Positions 12,229-23,957 of a stretch of DNA of 64,000 bases are shown here, piece after piece. The position numbers and the translations under genes were made by a program. The notes beneath the pieces are model-generated. The model was not told where the DNA came from, did not search any database, and worked only from the letters and a program-made list of their open reading frames with translations. Every line of letters starts with the position of its first letter. The first letter of the stretch is position 1. Source of the DNA: Fomitopsis serialis (taxonomy: Eukaryota; Basidiomycota; Agaricomycetes; Polyporales; Fomitopsidaceae); the NCBI RefSeq assembly GCF_022376445.1, contig NW_025954997.1, forward strand, positions 248,001 to 312,000, given 5' to 3'.

Positions 12229-14052
12229 ATGGCTACTACAACCGGTATAGCTGGTTTGCCAATGCCTGGGAGCAAGTGTGCTCCTAGGAAATTCAAAGGC
12301 AAGTACTCGGAAGTCAAGCCTTTCATCCAACACTACGAACGGATCTGTGCCAAGCTTGGCATAACCAGCGACAAGGACCTAGTGGAGAATCTCGCCCAGT
12401 ATTGCAGTCGGCGAGTTCGTCAGTTCATTGAGGGTCTGCCATCCCATGAGGCCATTGTGCCTGATTGGGAAGCTCTCAAAACTGATGTACTCAAATACTT
12501 TGATGCGGACCGAGACGACAAGAAGTACAAAGTAAGGCATCTGGAAGCATATGTCTTAGAAGCCAGGAAGAAGCCAACCATCAAGACCTTGGGAGCTTGG
12601 AGGGAATATACTAGGAATTTCCTGACTATCTCTGGATGGTTAAAGAAGAAGGGTCGCATCTCGGAAGATGAAGAAGCACTCTACTTCTGGAAAGGAATAC
12701 CTCGCAATTTCCGTCAGACTCTGGAGCCACGCCTGCTTGCCTCTCAGCCAACTCATGACTTATCCAAACCATTCAGTATGGTGGATATAAACAAGAAGGC
12801 AGAGGGATTGCTGCAGCGCAACCGATTCGACAGTGACAGACTCCCGTCAGATGATGAGGACGACTCAGATGAGAGTTCGGACTCGGATGATAGTGATGCT
12901 GACTCGTCGGATAGCTCTAGTGATGATACCGACAGAGAGGATCACAAGAAGAAGAGCTCTGTGAAGACTAAGAAGCGCAAGCCTACGAAGAAGAAGCACT
13001 CGAATAAGAAGGAGGATACCGATGAGGACGAAGAAGCCACCGACCTGAAACGTGCACAAGCTGCTCGTCGCAAAGCCGCACTGGACGAGAAGAAGAAGGC
13101 TGGAGAGGTAGAAGAGCTGATTCGCCAAATGAACAGGATGTCGCTGAGCGACCCGGAGTATGGTGTGCTGTACTTTCGGGCTTGCCACTTGAGTGCCCTA
13201 GCAGCCTCAGCAGTCAGACCACCTGTTCTAATTAGCTCGTCTACCACCAACTCAAGGCCGCCTGTATCTAATGGATACAGTGGTCAACCAGCCGGTTCAC
13301 CTCCAAGTCAGCCTACAACAGCCCCGCTTGGCCCAAGACCTCCAATGAAATGCTACGGATGTGGTGGCACCGGGCATGGCATTGGAACATGCGCAGAGAT
13401 TAACACCTTGATAGCTCAGGGAATAATCACGCGCGATGGATCTGGAAGGCTTGTCATGAAGGATGGCTCACGTATCTTCCGCAACATGGATGAACCCTTC
13501 GTGTCAGCCATCCAGAGGCAGACCGTCCCGGCGGCTCACTATGTAACCACAGAGTCGAAGCTTGGGTATTGTACTCATGCAACTCTCGAAGAGTACATGA
13601 CAGACGATGAGGACACATATGTACACGTCACGCAAGACGAGCCCTCTGACGAGTATGCCTTCAACTTCGCTGCAGAACGGGGTACTAAAACTACTCGCAA
13701 TGCTCGTGACCATGCCACCCAGGGACCAGTCGTACCACCGGTATCTGTTCAGGAGAAGATCAATAAGCCTCGACCAGTCAACAACCCGATCAACCGACGC
13801 GATGTACCTCCGCACATGAAGCCGACTACAACGTCACAGCCATCTCCTGACGCAACTCGTGTCTCGGCCCGCTTGCGTGGTGAGAAGGGCCTGCCAATCC
13901 CAGATCATACGGGGGACCGCGCACCACCACCAGCAATACGTGAGCAGACACCTCGTGCGCCTGCTCCAGTACCAACCATCCAGTGCCCTGTGGAAGTAAC
14001 AAGCCGTCAGTTCAACGAAGACGGAGCCACCTCAGTTGGCAAGATACTTTAA
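12229..14052 (+). pseudogene. Gypsy Gag, interrupted at 14023 by the KDZ element
   Basis: ATG at 12229, about 170 bp after the 5' LTR. The N-terminal ~200 residues form a helical retrotransposon-gag/capsid-like domain. An acidic-serine and then lysine-rich linker follows, and a CCHC zinc knuckle CYGCGGTGHGIGTC (C-x2-C-x4-H-x4-C) near residue 376. Gag packages element RNA into virus-like particles. The true element sequence ends at 14023 (residue 598, middle of an Asp codon). The last nine codons before TAA at 14050 belong to the inserted transposon. The frame resumes in register at 34533. Confidence 0.85.
14017..14023. repeat. Left target-site duplication GAAGACG of the KDZ element
   Basis: GAAGACG occurs here and at 34526-34532. 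Using one copy joins gag to the protease ORF without frame change. Confidence 0.8.
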
Positions 14053-14320
14053 CCCGGTTATTAGCCCGGTGCAACATACTTTGATTGCCAGTAATGCCCT
14101 ACTAATTTTAGCCAGCAGTCGATCCAAGATACCTTTCGTGCGAAGGGACATACCTTTGATCACCGTAATGCGACCAACATACTCTGGTCCGAGCAACATA
14201 CTTTGGTCTGAGGCTCCGAGCAACATACCTTGGTCCGAGACTGCGAGCAACATACTCTAGTTCCGAGACTGCGAGCAACATACTTTGGTCCGAGCAACAT
14301 ATGTTGGCTGATAACGAACT
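14024..14320. repeat. Left terminal and subterminal repeats of the KDZ element
   Basis: Contains the terminal GGCAAGATAC and at least six copies of variants of GCAACATACTTTGGTCCGAG between about 14075 and 14310, plus AAGATACCTTT near 14127 echoing the terminus. Such clusters typically bind the transposase. Confidence 0.65.
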
Positions 14321-15606
14321 CTCGTTGTAGATACGAGATAACATAAATTTAATAACCCTATTAAGCTCCACTAGTACTTGGCCTACGAAACACCCTATGG
14401 GGTGCCACTACAACTGGGCTACGAATGACCCTCAAAAGTCCTACTAATACTAGGGCTTCAAAAATGTATCACTCACAACTATCTTCGTGTAGTATAAGTC
14501 TCCTATTTAACCCGCTATCAGTCCCACATAAGTATCGACCAAGAACATTACAAGCGAACTCTTTCTACAAGCGAAGCTTATTTTCTTCAAAACGTCTGCG
14601 TTCCGGGTCGAGCTCCTCGAAGATAGAACGCCTATCCTCCCAGATACTCTCCCGATCCGGCCATTCCGGAGCCGCACCGCCTTCATTGCCATCATTAGCA
14701 TACCATTGCGAACACTTCGTAGTAGTATTCGACTCACCTGTAACCTCGTGTATTAACGGGAGGCTACAAAGTCCCCACTTCACCCACACAATGTAATCGC
14801 CTTCGCGTAAGCCGAACACGACGTTGGCAATGTTCTCGACATGCACAAAGCGCCACGCCCGCTTCGGGCCGATCCACAGTGCGATGGGATCGACAAGACC
14901 CAAATCGTACCTTGTGCAGACAGAGGTAAAGCTCTGTTGACCACGCTTGTCGAAGAGGAACACGTCGGGCTGCAGACCATCCTGTAAAGTGCAGGTCAGC
15001 GAGCAGCAATGGAATGAAGAACTGAGGACTGACCTCGTTGTAGGCATAGATAGCGACGCAAAAGGTTTTGCTCCTCAACAATGTTCCGGCGTCGGAAGCG
15101 ATGGGAGTAGGCACGGCAGGCCCTTCTACATCACTTGACGCATCCGCGTCGGAGCCCTCCTCGGAGGCGGCGTCATCAGCGGGTGGTGCGCGAATGAGCG
15201 ACGCCTCGGTCGACCCACGACTGGACGTGGCACCGTTGCGAGACGAGGCGGAGGCCGGCGAAGACGCGGGCGAGGATGAAAGGGGAATGGGGGGGTCTGC
15301 GTCTGTCGCAGCGGCGAGAAGTGCCGGTAGCGGGGCATCCGCGATGGCCCAGTATGCCGCGGATCCCTCAGACTCATTGTCTGAGTCCGAGAGTTCGATC
15401 GTATCGAATGGCGTGCGCTGCGGGCGGCGTGGGGTACGGGGTGGCATGGGTGGCCCAGGGAGTATCTCGATGTCCGAATCATCGGACAACGTGCGTGCAC
15501 TGGTCGACGCCGTGGCTCTGTTGGATTGAGAAGTGGCGATGAGAGGGCGGCTGAACGTGCCGCGAACGCGAGGCGACGCACTGCTCCTGCGCTGTCGCTG
15601 AGGGGA

Positions 15607-15809
15607 TGTAGCGTCCCTTAATCCTCGGGCCCGGTATGCGCTGTACCCAGTCTCTATTCAGAGGGACTGTCTACACGTAGCATACATGGGGCGATGAGGA
15701 TGGTAAAGGACTGAGGTCTCGTAGGTGCGCTGGCGCGCCATACGAGCCCTCGAACAAACAAGAACAATCATACGAGATAAGATATACCGTAACGGGAAGA
15801 TCCGTTACA
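15607..15809 (-). repeat. 3' LTR (203 bp) of the hairpin element
   Basis: Identical by eye to 22439-22641. Begins TGTAGCGTCCC and ends GATCCGTTACA; the last ~22 bp contain a small inverted repeat (GTAACGG..CCGTTAC). Confidence 0.9.
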
Positions 15810-16922
15810 CCCTCCCCCACTGGACACGACCACGGGTCCCAGAGATAACCAGAGAAACTAAAAGGAAAGAGGAAAAGAAAGGAATAAAACACGCGACAAC
15901 CCAACGGTGGTAGCGACTGGCAATACAATAGTGGTGCTGTACTGTAGACAACGACATACCAAGTCGCATCAGTGAGCAGCACAGCCGTCCACTATTGTCA
16001 TACATAACTCAGTGGAGTTATGCAAGCCAAATTCATGATGGCGACATGAGAATGTCAGCAACAAGGTAGTGCTGATGATAATACAGGTAGCAAGGTTGGA
16101 GAACTGTGAAGTTCTTCTGACACATCGCGGACAATTTGCCGGCGAGCTCAGCAACATGTACGTCAAGCATGAAGCTCGATCTCTGCGCCCCATGAATCCG
16201 ATGCGCGACCGTGTTGGACACGACCGACGTGACTGTCGTGGGCGGATGCGAGGTAATGATGGTGGGACGAGTACCTCAAGGTACTCACTTCTCAATTCAC
16301 CGTCGACCTCCTCATCGTGGACGTCGACGGGGAGGCCCAACGTCTGTGCGTGGGCTACAGACCAACCGGATACATTGGTCGAGCAAGTAAACTCGCCGAT
16401 TGTACCGCGATGCATCGTCGTGCCGGGTGCGACTCGCAGGTCGTCCCCCGGACCGACTGTACCACTGTTGTATACAGTGACTGCCACGACAACCAATGCG
16501 GTTGTCATGGTCATCACGGGTGGTGATTGCGGGGTAGGGAATGGTGGTGCAAAATAAAGAGGGTACGTCCAATAAGGACGTACCTTTGCTTTTCGAGCTC
16601 GCAGGCTCGTCTTCTTCGCCTACACCACACCCTTCCTCCTCTCCTCCTTCTGCCTGACCTTCCTCATCAGATTCTCCTGGTTCCGCACCCTTGTCCACAT
16701 TTCCTCCATCCTTCCATTCCTCGCGTGATCTCCAGGGTACATGCGAGGTTGCCGACTCGTGGCGCCTGTCGTAGTCGCCATGGGTGTCGAGGCCGCAGGG
16801 AGGTCGATAGGGGTTAAGGTGTGGGTCCTTGGGGGCGAATCCTCGGCGAGAACTGTAAAGTTCTCGCCGAGTTGAGGGTCGGGAGACCGTTCTGGTCGGT
16901 CGGGGTCCGTAGGCGCCGGCTG

Positions 16923-19900
16923 CTACACTACACGTAGTGCAGCAACTCGGTCACGGTCTTGAGCTCGCGCGTCCGTTAGGGCTACGCAATCGTCGAGCTG
17001 CGCCGTCGCCGGAGCGCTTGGTTCGTAACGAGAGTGGTGTTCGCTCAACCGGTCGAGGTCGAGGTCGTATCGCAGGCTTCCCAGCTGAACCGGGAATGGT
17101 TCAGCTGTCTTGACGGGACCGGGGGCTTGCACTTCCTGTTGGGAGTGCAAGTCTTCTGGACAGGTGGCCGCGCGTGAGTGGGGATCATCAGGGACGGAAT
17201 CGATGCCGTTCCCCGACCCTGTCAGTTGAACTACTGCGGGTTCAACTGCACTGGACGTTCGCACTTCCGTGATGAAGTGCGGACCGTCTTGATGCGGGGC
17301 CGGGCGTAACATGTCGCTACCAGACAGAAGGTCGAGGAATTCGCGAAAGAGGTTGTCGGGGTCGTCCCGCAGCTCGGCCAGTTGGACCACTAGTGGTTCA
17401 ATTGCGCTGAAGCAGCCAGGGACCCGTACTTCCGCGGGGACGTACAGGCTGTCCTGCACGGTGCGACTAGCCAACGGGAGGTCAGTAATGATTGGAGGAT
17501 GGTGATCACTGACGCCGTGTACGTCGAGCAGCGGGCTAGACGTACACGCCGCATCGCGTGCAGTCGAGGTTGAATTGGGCACATTGGGCATGCATCGCTG
17601 CATGTCCATCGTGCCGCCTTGCAATTTGGGGTTTATGACCGCGAGGTCGTCCCTAGCGTAGGTGTGCTCTCTTGCAGAGCGTGCCTGATCCCGGGCAAGG
17701 ATGATGTCGAGATGGGTACGTCCATTAGGGATGTACCCGCTACTCGACAACCGGTCTTGGGTTGATGGGGCGCGTCGGACATGCGGTACTGCACGTCCGC
17801 CGTGTCGCCTTGCAGTGTGGAAGGTCCGGGTACGACCTGGGGGTCGTCCCCGGTTACAAGCGTGCCACTATGCGTGAGCCAAGGTACGACCGCGAGGTCA
17901 TCCCTTAGCACAGGTGCACCGCCTTGCAGTGCGGAAGACACGACCATTTGGTCGTTGCGCAGCGCGATCACGGTGTGGTGGGGCGCGTCGGACGTGCAAG
18001 GTTGCGCATCCGCCGTGTCGCCTTGCGGGATGAACGGTACGACCGCGAGGTCGTCCCGTATTACGGGCGTACCGTATTCGTGTCCCCCAGCGCGTACGAC
18101 GAGATCGCTCGTCAAAATGTGGGCTGGCCCGGGGACTGTCGCAGGGAATAGCAAGTTGGGTACATCCATCAAGGATGTACCTCCACCACGCTGGTTGGTG
18201 GTGACTGAGAAGGGCACGTCGGACGTACAACGCTGCGCGTCCGCGGTGTCGCCATGTGTAGTGGCCGGTACGACTCTCGATTCGTCCCGGTACATGTGCA
18301 CACAAGGCTCGTGGCCAGTAGTGCGCACGACGAGCTTCAAGTTCGTCGGTACGCCTACTGGCGCGGGCACAGCAGATGTGGAGGGTACGACCTTGAAGTC
18401 GTCCCGCAGCACGGACGTGCTACCATATGGACCTCAGGTACGACTTCGCAGTCGTACCTGGGAACGGGAGTGCCATCTTCGTGGCTAGCAGGACGCACGA
18501 CGATCTTCTCGTTCGTCGCTACGCCTGCTATCGCGGGCATGGGAAGCGGGGGCGGCAATGCAGGGACGTATGATGAGTACGTGCCTGTGGTTGTCGAGCC
18601 GTCGTGCTCGTACTTCCGGCTCGCCCGGTACCCTTCCTCCCTCTGTCCCTGCGTTCCTTGCTCATCCTCGCTACTCCTCTCCTCTCTGTCCTCCTTCCGT
18701 TCTCCTCGCTCCTCGTTATCCGTGGTCCGCTCCGTCTTGCTGCTCGGCGCTGGACTTGAACGCGCGTCGTTCAAGTCCTGGGTCGCGTGGCTGGGTTGCG
18801 TGTCGCCAGAGCCGCGGTAGGGGTCGCCAGGTTCGCCAGAATCGGTAGGGAGACCTCCCAATTCGAGGCGCGAGGTGTGGGGAGAAGGGAGATGAGCCGG
18901 GGACGAATGAAGTGATGATCTGGTACCGCGAGGTACCAGGTCGTCGGTCGCCACCGACTGGACTGGCGGCAAGTCAGCCAGCCAGTTGCGAGCGCGAGTT
19001 CGCACTCGCGTTGGGGCGGCGCGCGCGTCTGGTTCGCCAGACGCGCGCTCGAGTTGGCTGCCCAGATAGTGGAAGGGGTCGAGGACGAAGAGTCGGTGGA
19101 GGCTCAGCGCAGCGCAGTGGGCGCTAGTGCTCGGGACGCTCGCCACGGACTCGTGACACTCAACGCCCGTAGTGTTGAGCGCGTCGCGCGTCGCGCCGAG
19201 CAGGTTGCTCGTCGTGGCGCGCCCATCATTCGACAATAATAATATATTTCTTGTGTCGCTGCTCATCTCTGAGCGCGCGACGAGTGTACCTACGTACGCG
19301 GGCTCGTTCCCGTTGTACACAGTACTGTTGTAGTACTGTGTGCCTATACCCTCCCGAGCGCGGAGATGCGTCGACTCGACGCACCACTCGTTCGGCTCGG
19401 ATGCGAGCTCGATGACGGACGTGTCTTCGAGTTCGGCGCGTGCATCATCCTTCGGGGTGATGCCTAGCTTCGTCGCTTGGGCCGGGACACCTCGGGATGG
19501 CAGTGCCTCCAGGTGGCATTGAGCAGACCCGACGGCGGTCTCGGGCTGCTCAGAGCGCTGTGCATACCCGGCTTCGCCTTGGCGAATGACGGGTCCCGGT
19601 ACGACCTGAAGGTCGTCCCGAGATGTGAACGTGCTGTCATCTCCATGATCACAATGGATCATGAAGGCGGATATGAAGAGACGGTGGCCCGACGAACCGC
19701 GGGCATTGTGCCCAACGGGCTCTACATTCGCCATTACGCACACTAACGTGGGTATGGCAGATGTCGAGATAAGTACGTCCACCGAGGGCGTCCTGATCCT
19801 TCTCGACACTCTGTACTCACCGGTAGTGTGTACAGATGACTGGGACATGTTGGATGAGCAATGCTGCTCGTCCGTCATGTCGCCTTGCAGAACAGACGGT

Positions 19901-22317
19901 ACGACCGCGAGGTCGTCCCGTATCACAAACGTATTGCCTTGAAAGTCGGAGAGAACGACCATCAGGTCGTCCCGTATCTTTTTCGTGCGATCATCGTGGC
20001 CCACAGAGTTTCCAATGAGCTCCGCGTTCGCCGATGCGGGTGTTGGTGAGGTGGGTACGTCCCTTAAGGGCGTGCCTTCCACTATGTTGCCGCTGCTCGT
20101 GGATGAACAGGGTACGTCGGACGTGCGACATGGCACGTCAGCCGCATCGCTAGGCGGAACAGCAGATACGACTTCGCAGTCGTTGGTACACCAGGGCGCT
20201 GTCAATAGAGCATGCGGGGAGTTGGATACGTCCAGCATGGGTGTATCTTCGAGCTCTGAGGCCGCTACGCTATGGATGGTGACGGTCTCAAGGTACACGT
20301 CGGACATGCGGTACTGCAAGTCCAGCGCGTTGCACTGCGAATTGGACGGTACGACCTCGCGGTCGTCCCATATCACAGGCATACTGTCTTGAGAAGCGGA
20401 GGGTACGACCCTTAGGTCGTCCCGCAACGCGTACATGCCGTCTCCATGGCCAGTAGCGCGCTCGACAAACTTCTCGTTCGTCGACGTGCGCACTGGCTTG
20501 GGTACGAGCGAGAGGACCGGTGGAGAGTTGGGTACGTCCAGTATGGGCGTACCCTCGATCTTCGATCTCGCTACGCGACAGCTGGTGAATGCTGGATGGG
20601 GCACGTCGGACGTGTATTGCGGCGCGTCCGCTGTGTCGCCTCGCGGAATGTACGGTACGACCGCGAGGTCGTCCCATATCGCAATAGTGCTACCTTGCAG
20701 ACCAATGGGCACGACGGTCAGGTCGTGCCGCAGCACGACAGTGCCGCCTTCCTGGCCTGCTATACATACGACGACCTGTGTGGTCGTCGATACATGTGCC
20801 AGCGTGGGCATTGGAGAAGGAGGCGGTGGCGAGTGGGATACGTCCACCAAGGGCGTACCTGCGTTTATTGAGCCTCTCTGCTCGTCTTTCAGGCTCGCCC
20901 CGCACCCTTCCCCCTCCTTCCTTTTCCTGATTTCCTCGCATTCTCCTCGCTCCGCGTTTCCCGTGGTTCGCGCAGCCTGGTTGCCTGGTGCTGGACTTGC
21001 ACGCGGGTCGTGTGAGTCCTGGATCGTGCGGCTGGGCTGTGTGTCGCCAGAGCCGCGACGGGTGTCGCCAGAGTCATGAGACTCGAGAGGAGAGCCTCCT
21101 GAGTCAAGATGCGAGGCGCGAGGGCGGAGGGAAAGGATCGGAGAGTAAGGATCTGGCGGTCTTGTACCGCGAGGTGCCAGGTCGTCGGAGGGGTTGCCGA
21201 CCGCGAGGTGGCGGTCGGTACTGACCGGTCGATCCTTCAGCTGAACCGCGAAGGGTTCAGCTGTCCAAAGACAGAGCGCGGCTCGCACTTCCGTTGGGAA
21301 GTGCGAACCGGGTTGGAACGCGGTTGCACGCGGGCGGTGGCTGCCAGTGTGGAGGTCGAGGTGGCGGTTAGCATTGAGAGGAGTACTTCCGGCGCTACCG
21401 CTGGGAGTGCTTGCTCTCGGCGCGTGCGCGTGACGCTCGACGCATTGAGCGTCGAGCTCGATGCTGGCCGCGTCGGGCACGTCGTCCGGCACGATAGTTG
21501 TATATTTTGAGTCGCGGCTCATTTCTGAGCACGCGACATGTGGATCTACGAGCAGAAGCTCGTCTACATCCGGGGATGCGACGTGAGGTCGCGTCCCTAT
21601 GCCTTCCCGGGCGCAGGACCGAGTCATCTTGTCGGACAACTGGGACTCGGGCTCGGCGACGGCGGCGTCGACGAACCTAGCGCGTGCACCACTCTTGAGT
21701 GTGGTGCCGAGCTTGGTCGGCTCACTGGGAGCAATCGGAGACGGAGTCTCCGGACATCTCTGAGCAGTCTCGATGTCGGGCTCGATCTGCTCAGGACGCG
21801 ACCCCTTGGGCTCAGACACGGGCTCAACAGCGGCAGCGCTGTCGATCTCGGTGCGCGCACCACTCGTCGGAGAGCTTTCCAGCTCCTGTGGCTCGGTTGG
21901 AACAGGCGGAGTCGGGTTCTCCTGGCAGCTCTGAATGGGCTCGACCTTGGGCTCGAACAGTTCTGCGTGTGCTGTGCGTTCGACCTCGCGGTCGGACGGT
22001 GCCTGCTCCGCGAGTGCTCCGGACGAGTTCTCGGGGTCTGAGAGCTCAGTCCGGCAGGTCGTGCGACGGTGACGTCTGGACTCGTTGTCCTGCTCCACGG
22101 AGCGTCTGAACGATGTGATATCATCATCTAGATGCTTCATCGAGTCATCGAGTGTCCGGAACCGCCTATCGGGGGTGGGTCGTGTCTCGACCGGGATACT
22201 CTTCAAGAACTTCGCAAAACTGTCAAGAAGTCCATCCACCTTCGCATCGACCTTCGCGCGGTGGGCCTCCCGAGTACTACGCGAGTGCTTGGGAGACTTG
22301 GTTGTCGATCCAGCCAT
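16923..22317 (-). pseudogene. Repetitive ORF of the hairpin LTR element
   Basis: Begins MAGSTTKSPKHSRST at 22317 and is open for 1,320 residues to a stop at 18355. It then continues recognisably in other frames (about 18412-17633 and 17750-16923), so at least two frameshifts are present. The first ~80 residues could be a short gag-like helical region. The rest is built from degenerate repeats: RDDLxVVP (a dozen or more variants), GTPxxDVP, GDTADxQxxxSDVP and AEPFxVQL. Each of these peptides is written by an inverted repeat in the DNA. No enzyme motif or zinc knuckle was found. The function is unknown; it could be structural, or the DNA/RNA folding may matter more than the protein. Confidence 0.7.
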
Positions 22318-22438
22318 CTTCTTGAGTGGTTGCGAAGTTGACTAGATTTGGATGTAAAGCATAGAAATTCGAAGTTTCCAGGTTGTTGCCTAGAGTAGAT
22401 AGTCCCCAGAACAGAAGCTGTTCTGGAGCGCAAAAAAG

Positions 22439-22641
22439 TGTAGCGTCCCTTAATCCTCGGGCCCGGTATGCGCTGTACCCAGTCTCTATTCAGAGGGACT
22501 GTCTACACGTAGCATACATGGGGCGATGAGGATGGTAAAGGACTGAGGTCTCGTAGGTGCGCTGGCGCGCCATACGAGCCCTCGAACAAACAAGAACAAT
22601 CATACGAGATAAGATATACCGTAACGGGAAGATCCGTTACA
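22439..22641 (-). repeat. 5' LTR (203 bp) of the hairpin element
   Basis: Second copy of the LTR; the GGGGA duplication follows at 22642-22646. On the minus strand the internal region begins just below 22439 with a T-rich run and then a hairpin (arms 22406-22414 and 22418-22426) before the ORF start at 22317. No clear tRNA primer site starting TGG is visible. Confidence 0.9.
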
Positions 22642-23957
22642 GGGGATTTGCGAGTGGGTTGCAGAGGCCCATCGACGACCTCGACGTCCGAGTCGGTGGA
22701 GGGAGTGAGTCGAGAGGGCGGGGAGCGGACAGCAGAGCGAGAGTGCGAGGGTGGTTGCCTGGGAGCCACAATGTGCCGACTGGCGGTAGTAACTCCAGGA
22801 CGGCTGGCCACAGCAGCCAGAGGAGGCGCGTTGACTGCTTGGGCAGCCGGGCCGATGCGCTGCTCGCGGATGAAGGTCGCACGCTCAACCAGATCCACGC
22901 CTTCTCTGTCGAGGTGTGCTTCCTCATCAGCGACCTGTCGGAGCTCGTCGTCGATCTTTTCAACTGTGGCCGCATCACGCGAAACTCGCCGGCGTGTCAA
23001 GGCATTGCGACGCTTGTGTACCTCTCGTAAATTAGACACGTTGACTCGCATGCGCTCGACAAGGTCTCGTTCTTCGTCGCTAAGACGGTCGCTCAGGTAT
23101 CGGAACCCCCGGAGGGGGCAATCTGGCATGGAACACTGCAGATTCAGTCAGATAAACAGGTCCTTAGGATGATTCGTGAGGTTACTGACCGTGGTGAACA
23201 GCCGAGCGACGTTTACATCGTTTGCATTGAGATACTGGAGTTGGACTGATGGCCCGTGGTTGCAGACGTCGAGATCGTATTGAGGATGACAAAGTTCTTC
23301 GGCGAACAGCTTGAGCTTTCGCTTGTAGAAGTTCTGCGAGGTGTTGGTAATCGGCGTCCGGGGCCCACTGGCCTGACTCAGAAGAGCTCGCGATGTTGAC
23401 GAGCGGGTTTTGCGGCCCCGAGGAGTTTGTGAGTTTGACATGGAGGCGAGGGTGAGGGGCGTGTGTGGGCGTGCGCGAATAGTGCGCACCTTTTATACCC
23501 TCGCCGACCTATTGTTCGCATGCCCGATCCACCATTGTCGCTTTGTGGCAAGATTAGGGGTGTTGCCACGAAGCCACAGAAAGCTAAGCGAGCTTTGACC
23601 GGTTGAAGATCAACCAGGGGCGTGCCTCGCTTGGACCTAAGAGCCAAACGTGTGGCGCAAGGGGATAGCGGGGTCAAAGCGTCGGGAGGAGTTGGGCGGG
23701 AAACAGGGCTGAACATCGCAACGAGATCAAAGCGAGACTTTAGGGCGACTGGGGATGACAACAAGCTTGAACGATGTGATAATCAGTAAATAACAGCCTT
23801 TCACTTGGTACACTAGACACAATGTCGTACGTATTCTACAGCTACAGTACTCCGAAGCCTTTCATAAAGAAACATTACTTTCCCTTGCGATGGAGCGATG
23901 CGTAATCCTGCTTCCTGTGATGCGCTGTCAGCGAGTGAAGGTCTTCCTATAATGAAC

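Larger units (their letters stand above)
15607..22641 (-). mobile_element. Non-autonomous LTR retrotransposon rich in DNA hairpins
   Basis: 7,035 bp with identical 203-bp LTRs (TGTAGC...GTTACA), flanked by 5-bp duplications GGGGA at 15602-15606 and 22642-22646. A purine tract (GTGGGGGAGGG on the minus strand, 15810-15820) directly precedes the left LTR, so the element is transcribed on the minus strand, with the 5' LTR at right. The interior shows one long broken repetitive ORF and no protease, reverse transcriptase, RNase H or integrase motif in any frame. It must have moved with enzymes supplied by another element. Identical LTRs indicate a recent insertion. Confidence 0.85.
14565..23441 (-). 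pseudogene. KDZ cargo gene A (576-residue unknown protein), split by an LTR element
   Basis: Exons, minus order: 23441-23190, 23135-22642 joined across the insertion to 15601-15034, and 14981-14565. Leaving out 15602-22641 (the element plus one duplication copy) gives one open frame of 576 residues. The N-terminal part is basic, then a short Cys motif (CSMPDC) and a long coiled coil rich in Glu/Arg (about residues 95-160). A Ser/Asp-rich disordered middle with an SDDSDIEIL stretch follows. The C-terminal compact region (~140 residues, with FCVAIYAYNE, DVFLFDKRGQ, IALWIGPKRAW and YIVWVKW) may fold as a small beta-rich domain. A GTGAGT near 14726 could start a further in-frame intron. I do not recognise the family. 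As it stands the gene is inactivated by the insertion. Confidence 0.75.

Noticed and set aside
14023..14024. Simple deletion between gag and protease instead of an insertion
   Set aside because: Matched inverted termini in register, the duplicated GAAGACG and exact frame restoration fit insertion far better.
18254..18820. Plus-strand ORFs across the hairpin LTR element
   Set aside because: Inverted repeats make both strands look similar. The purine tract and LTR order show transcription on the minus strand.
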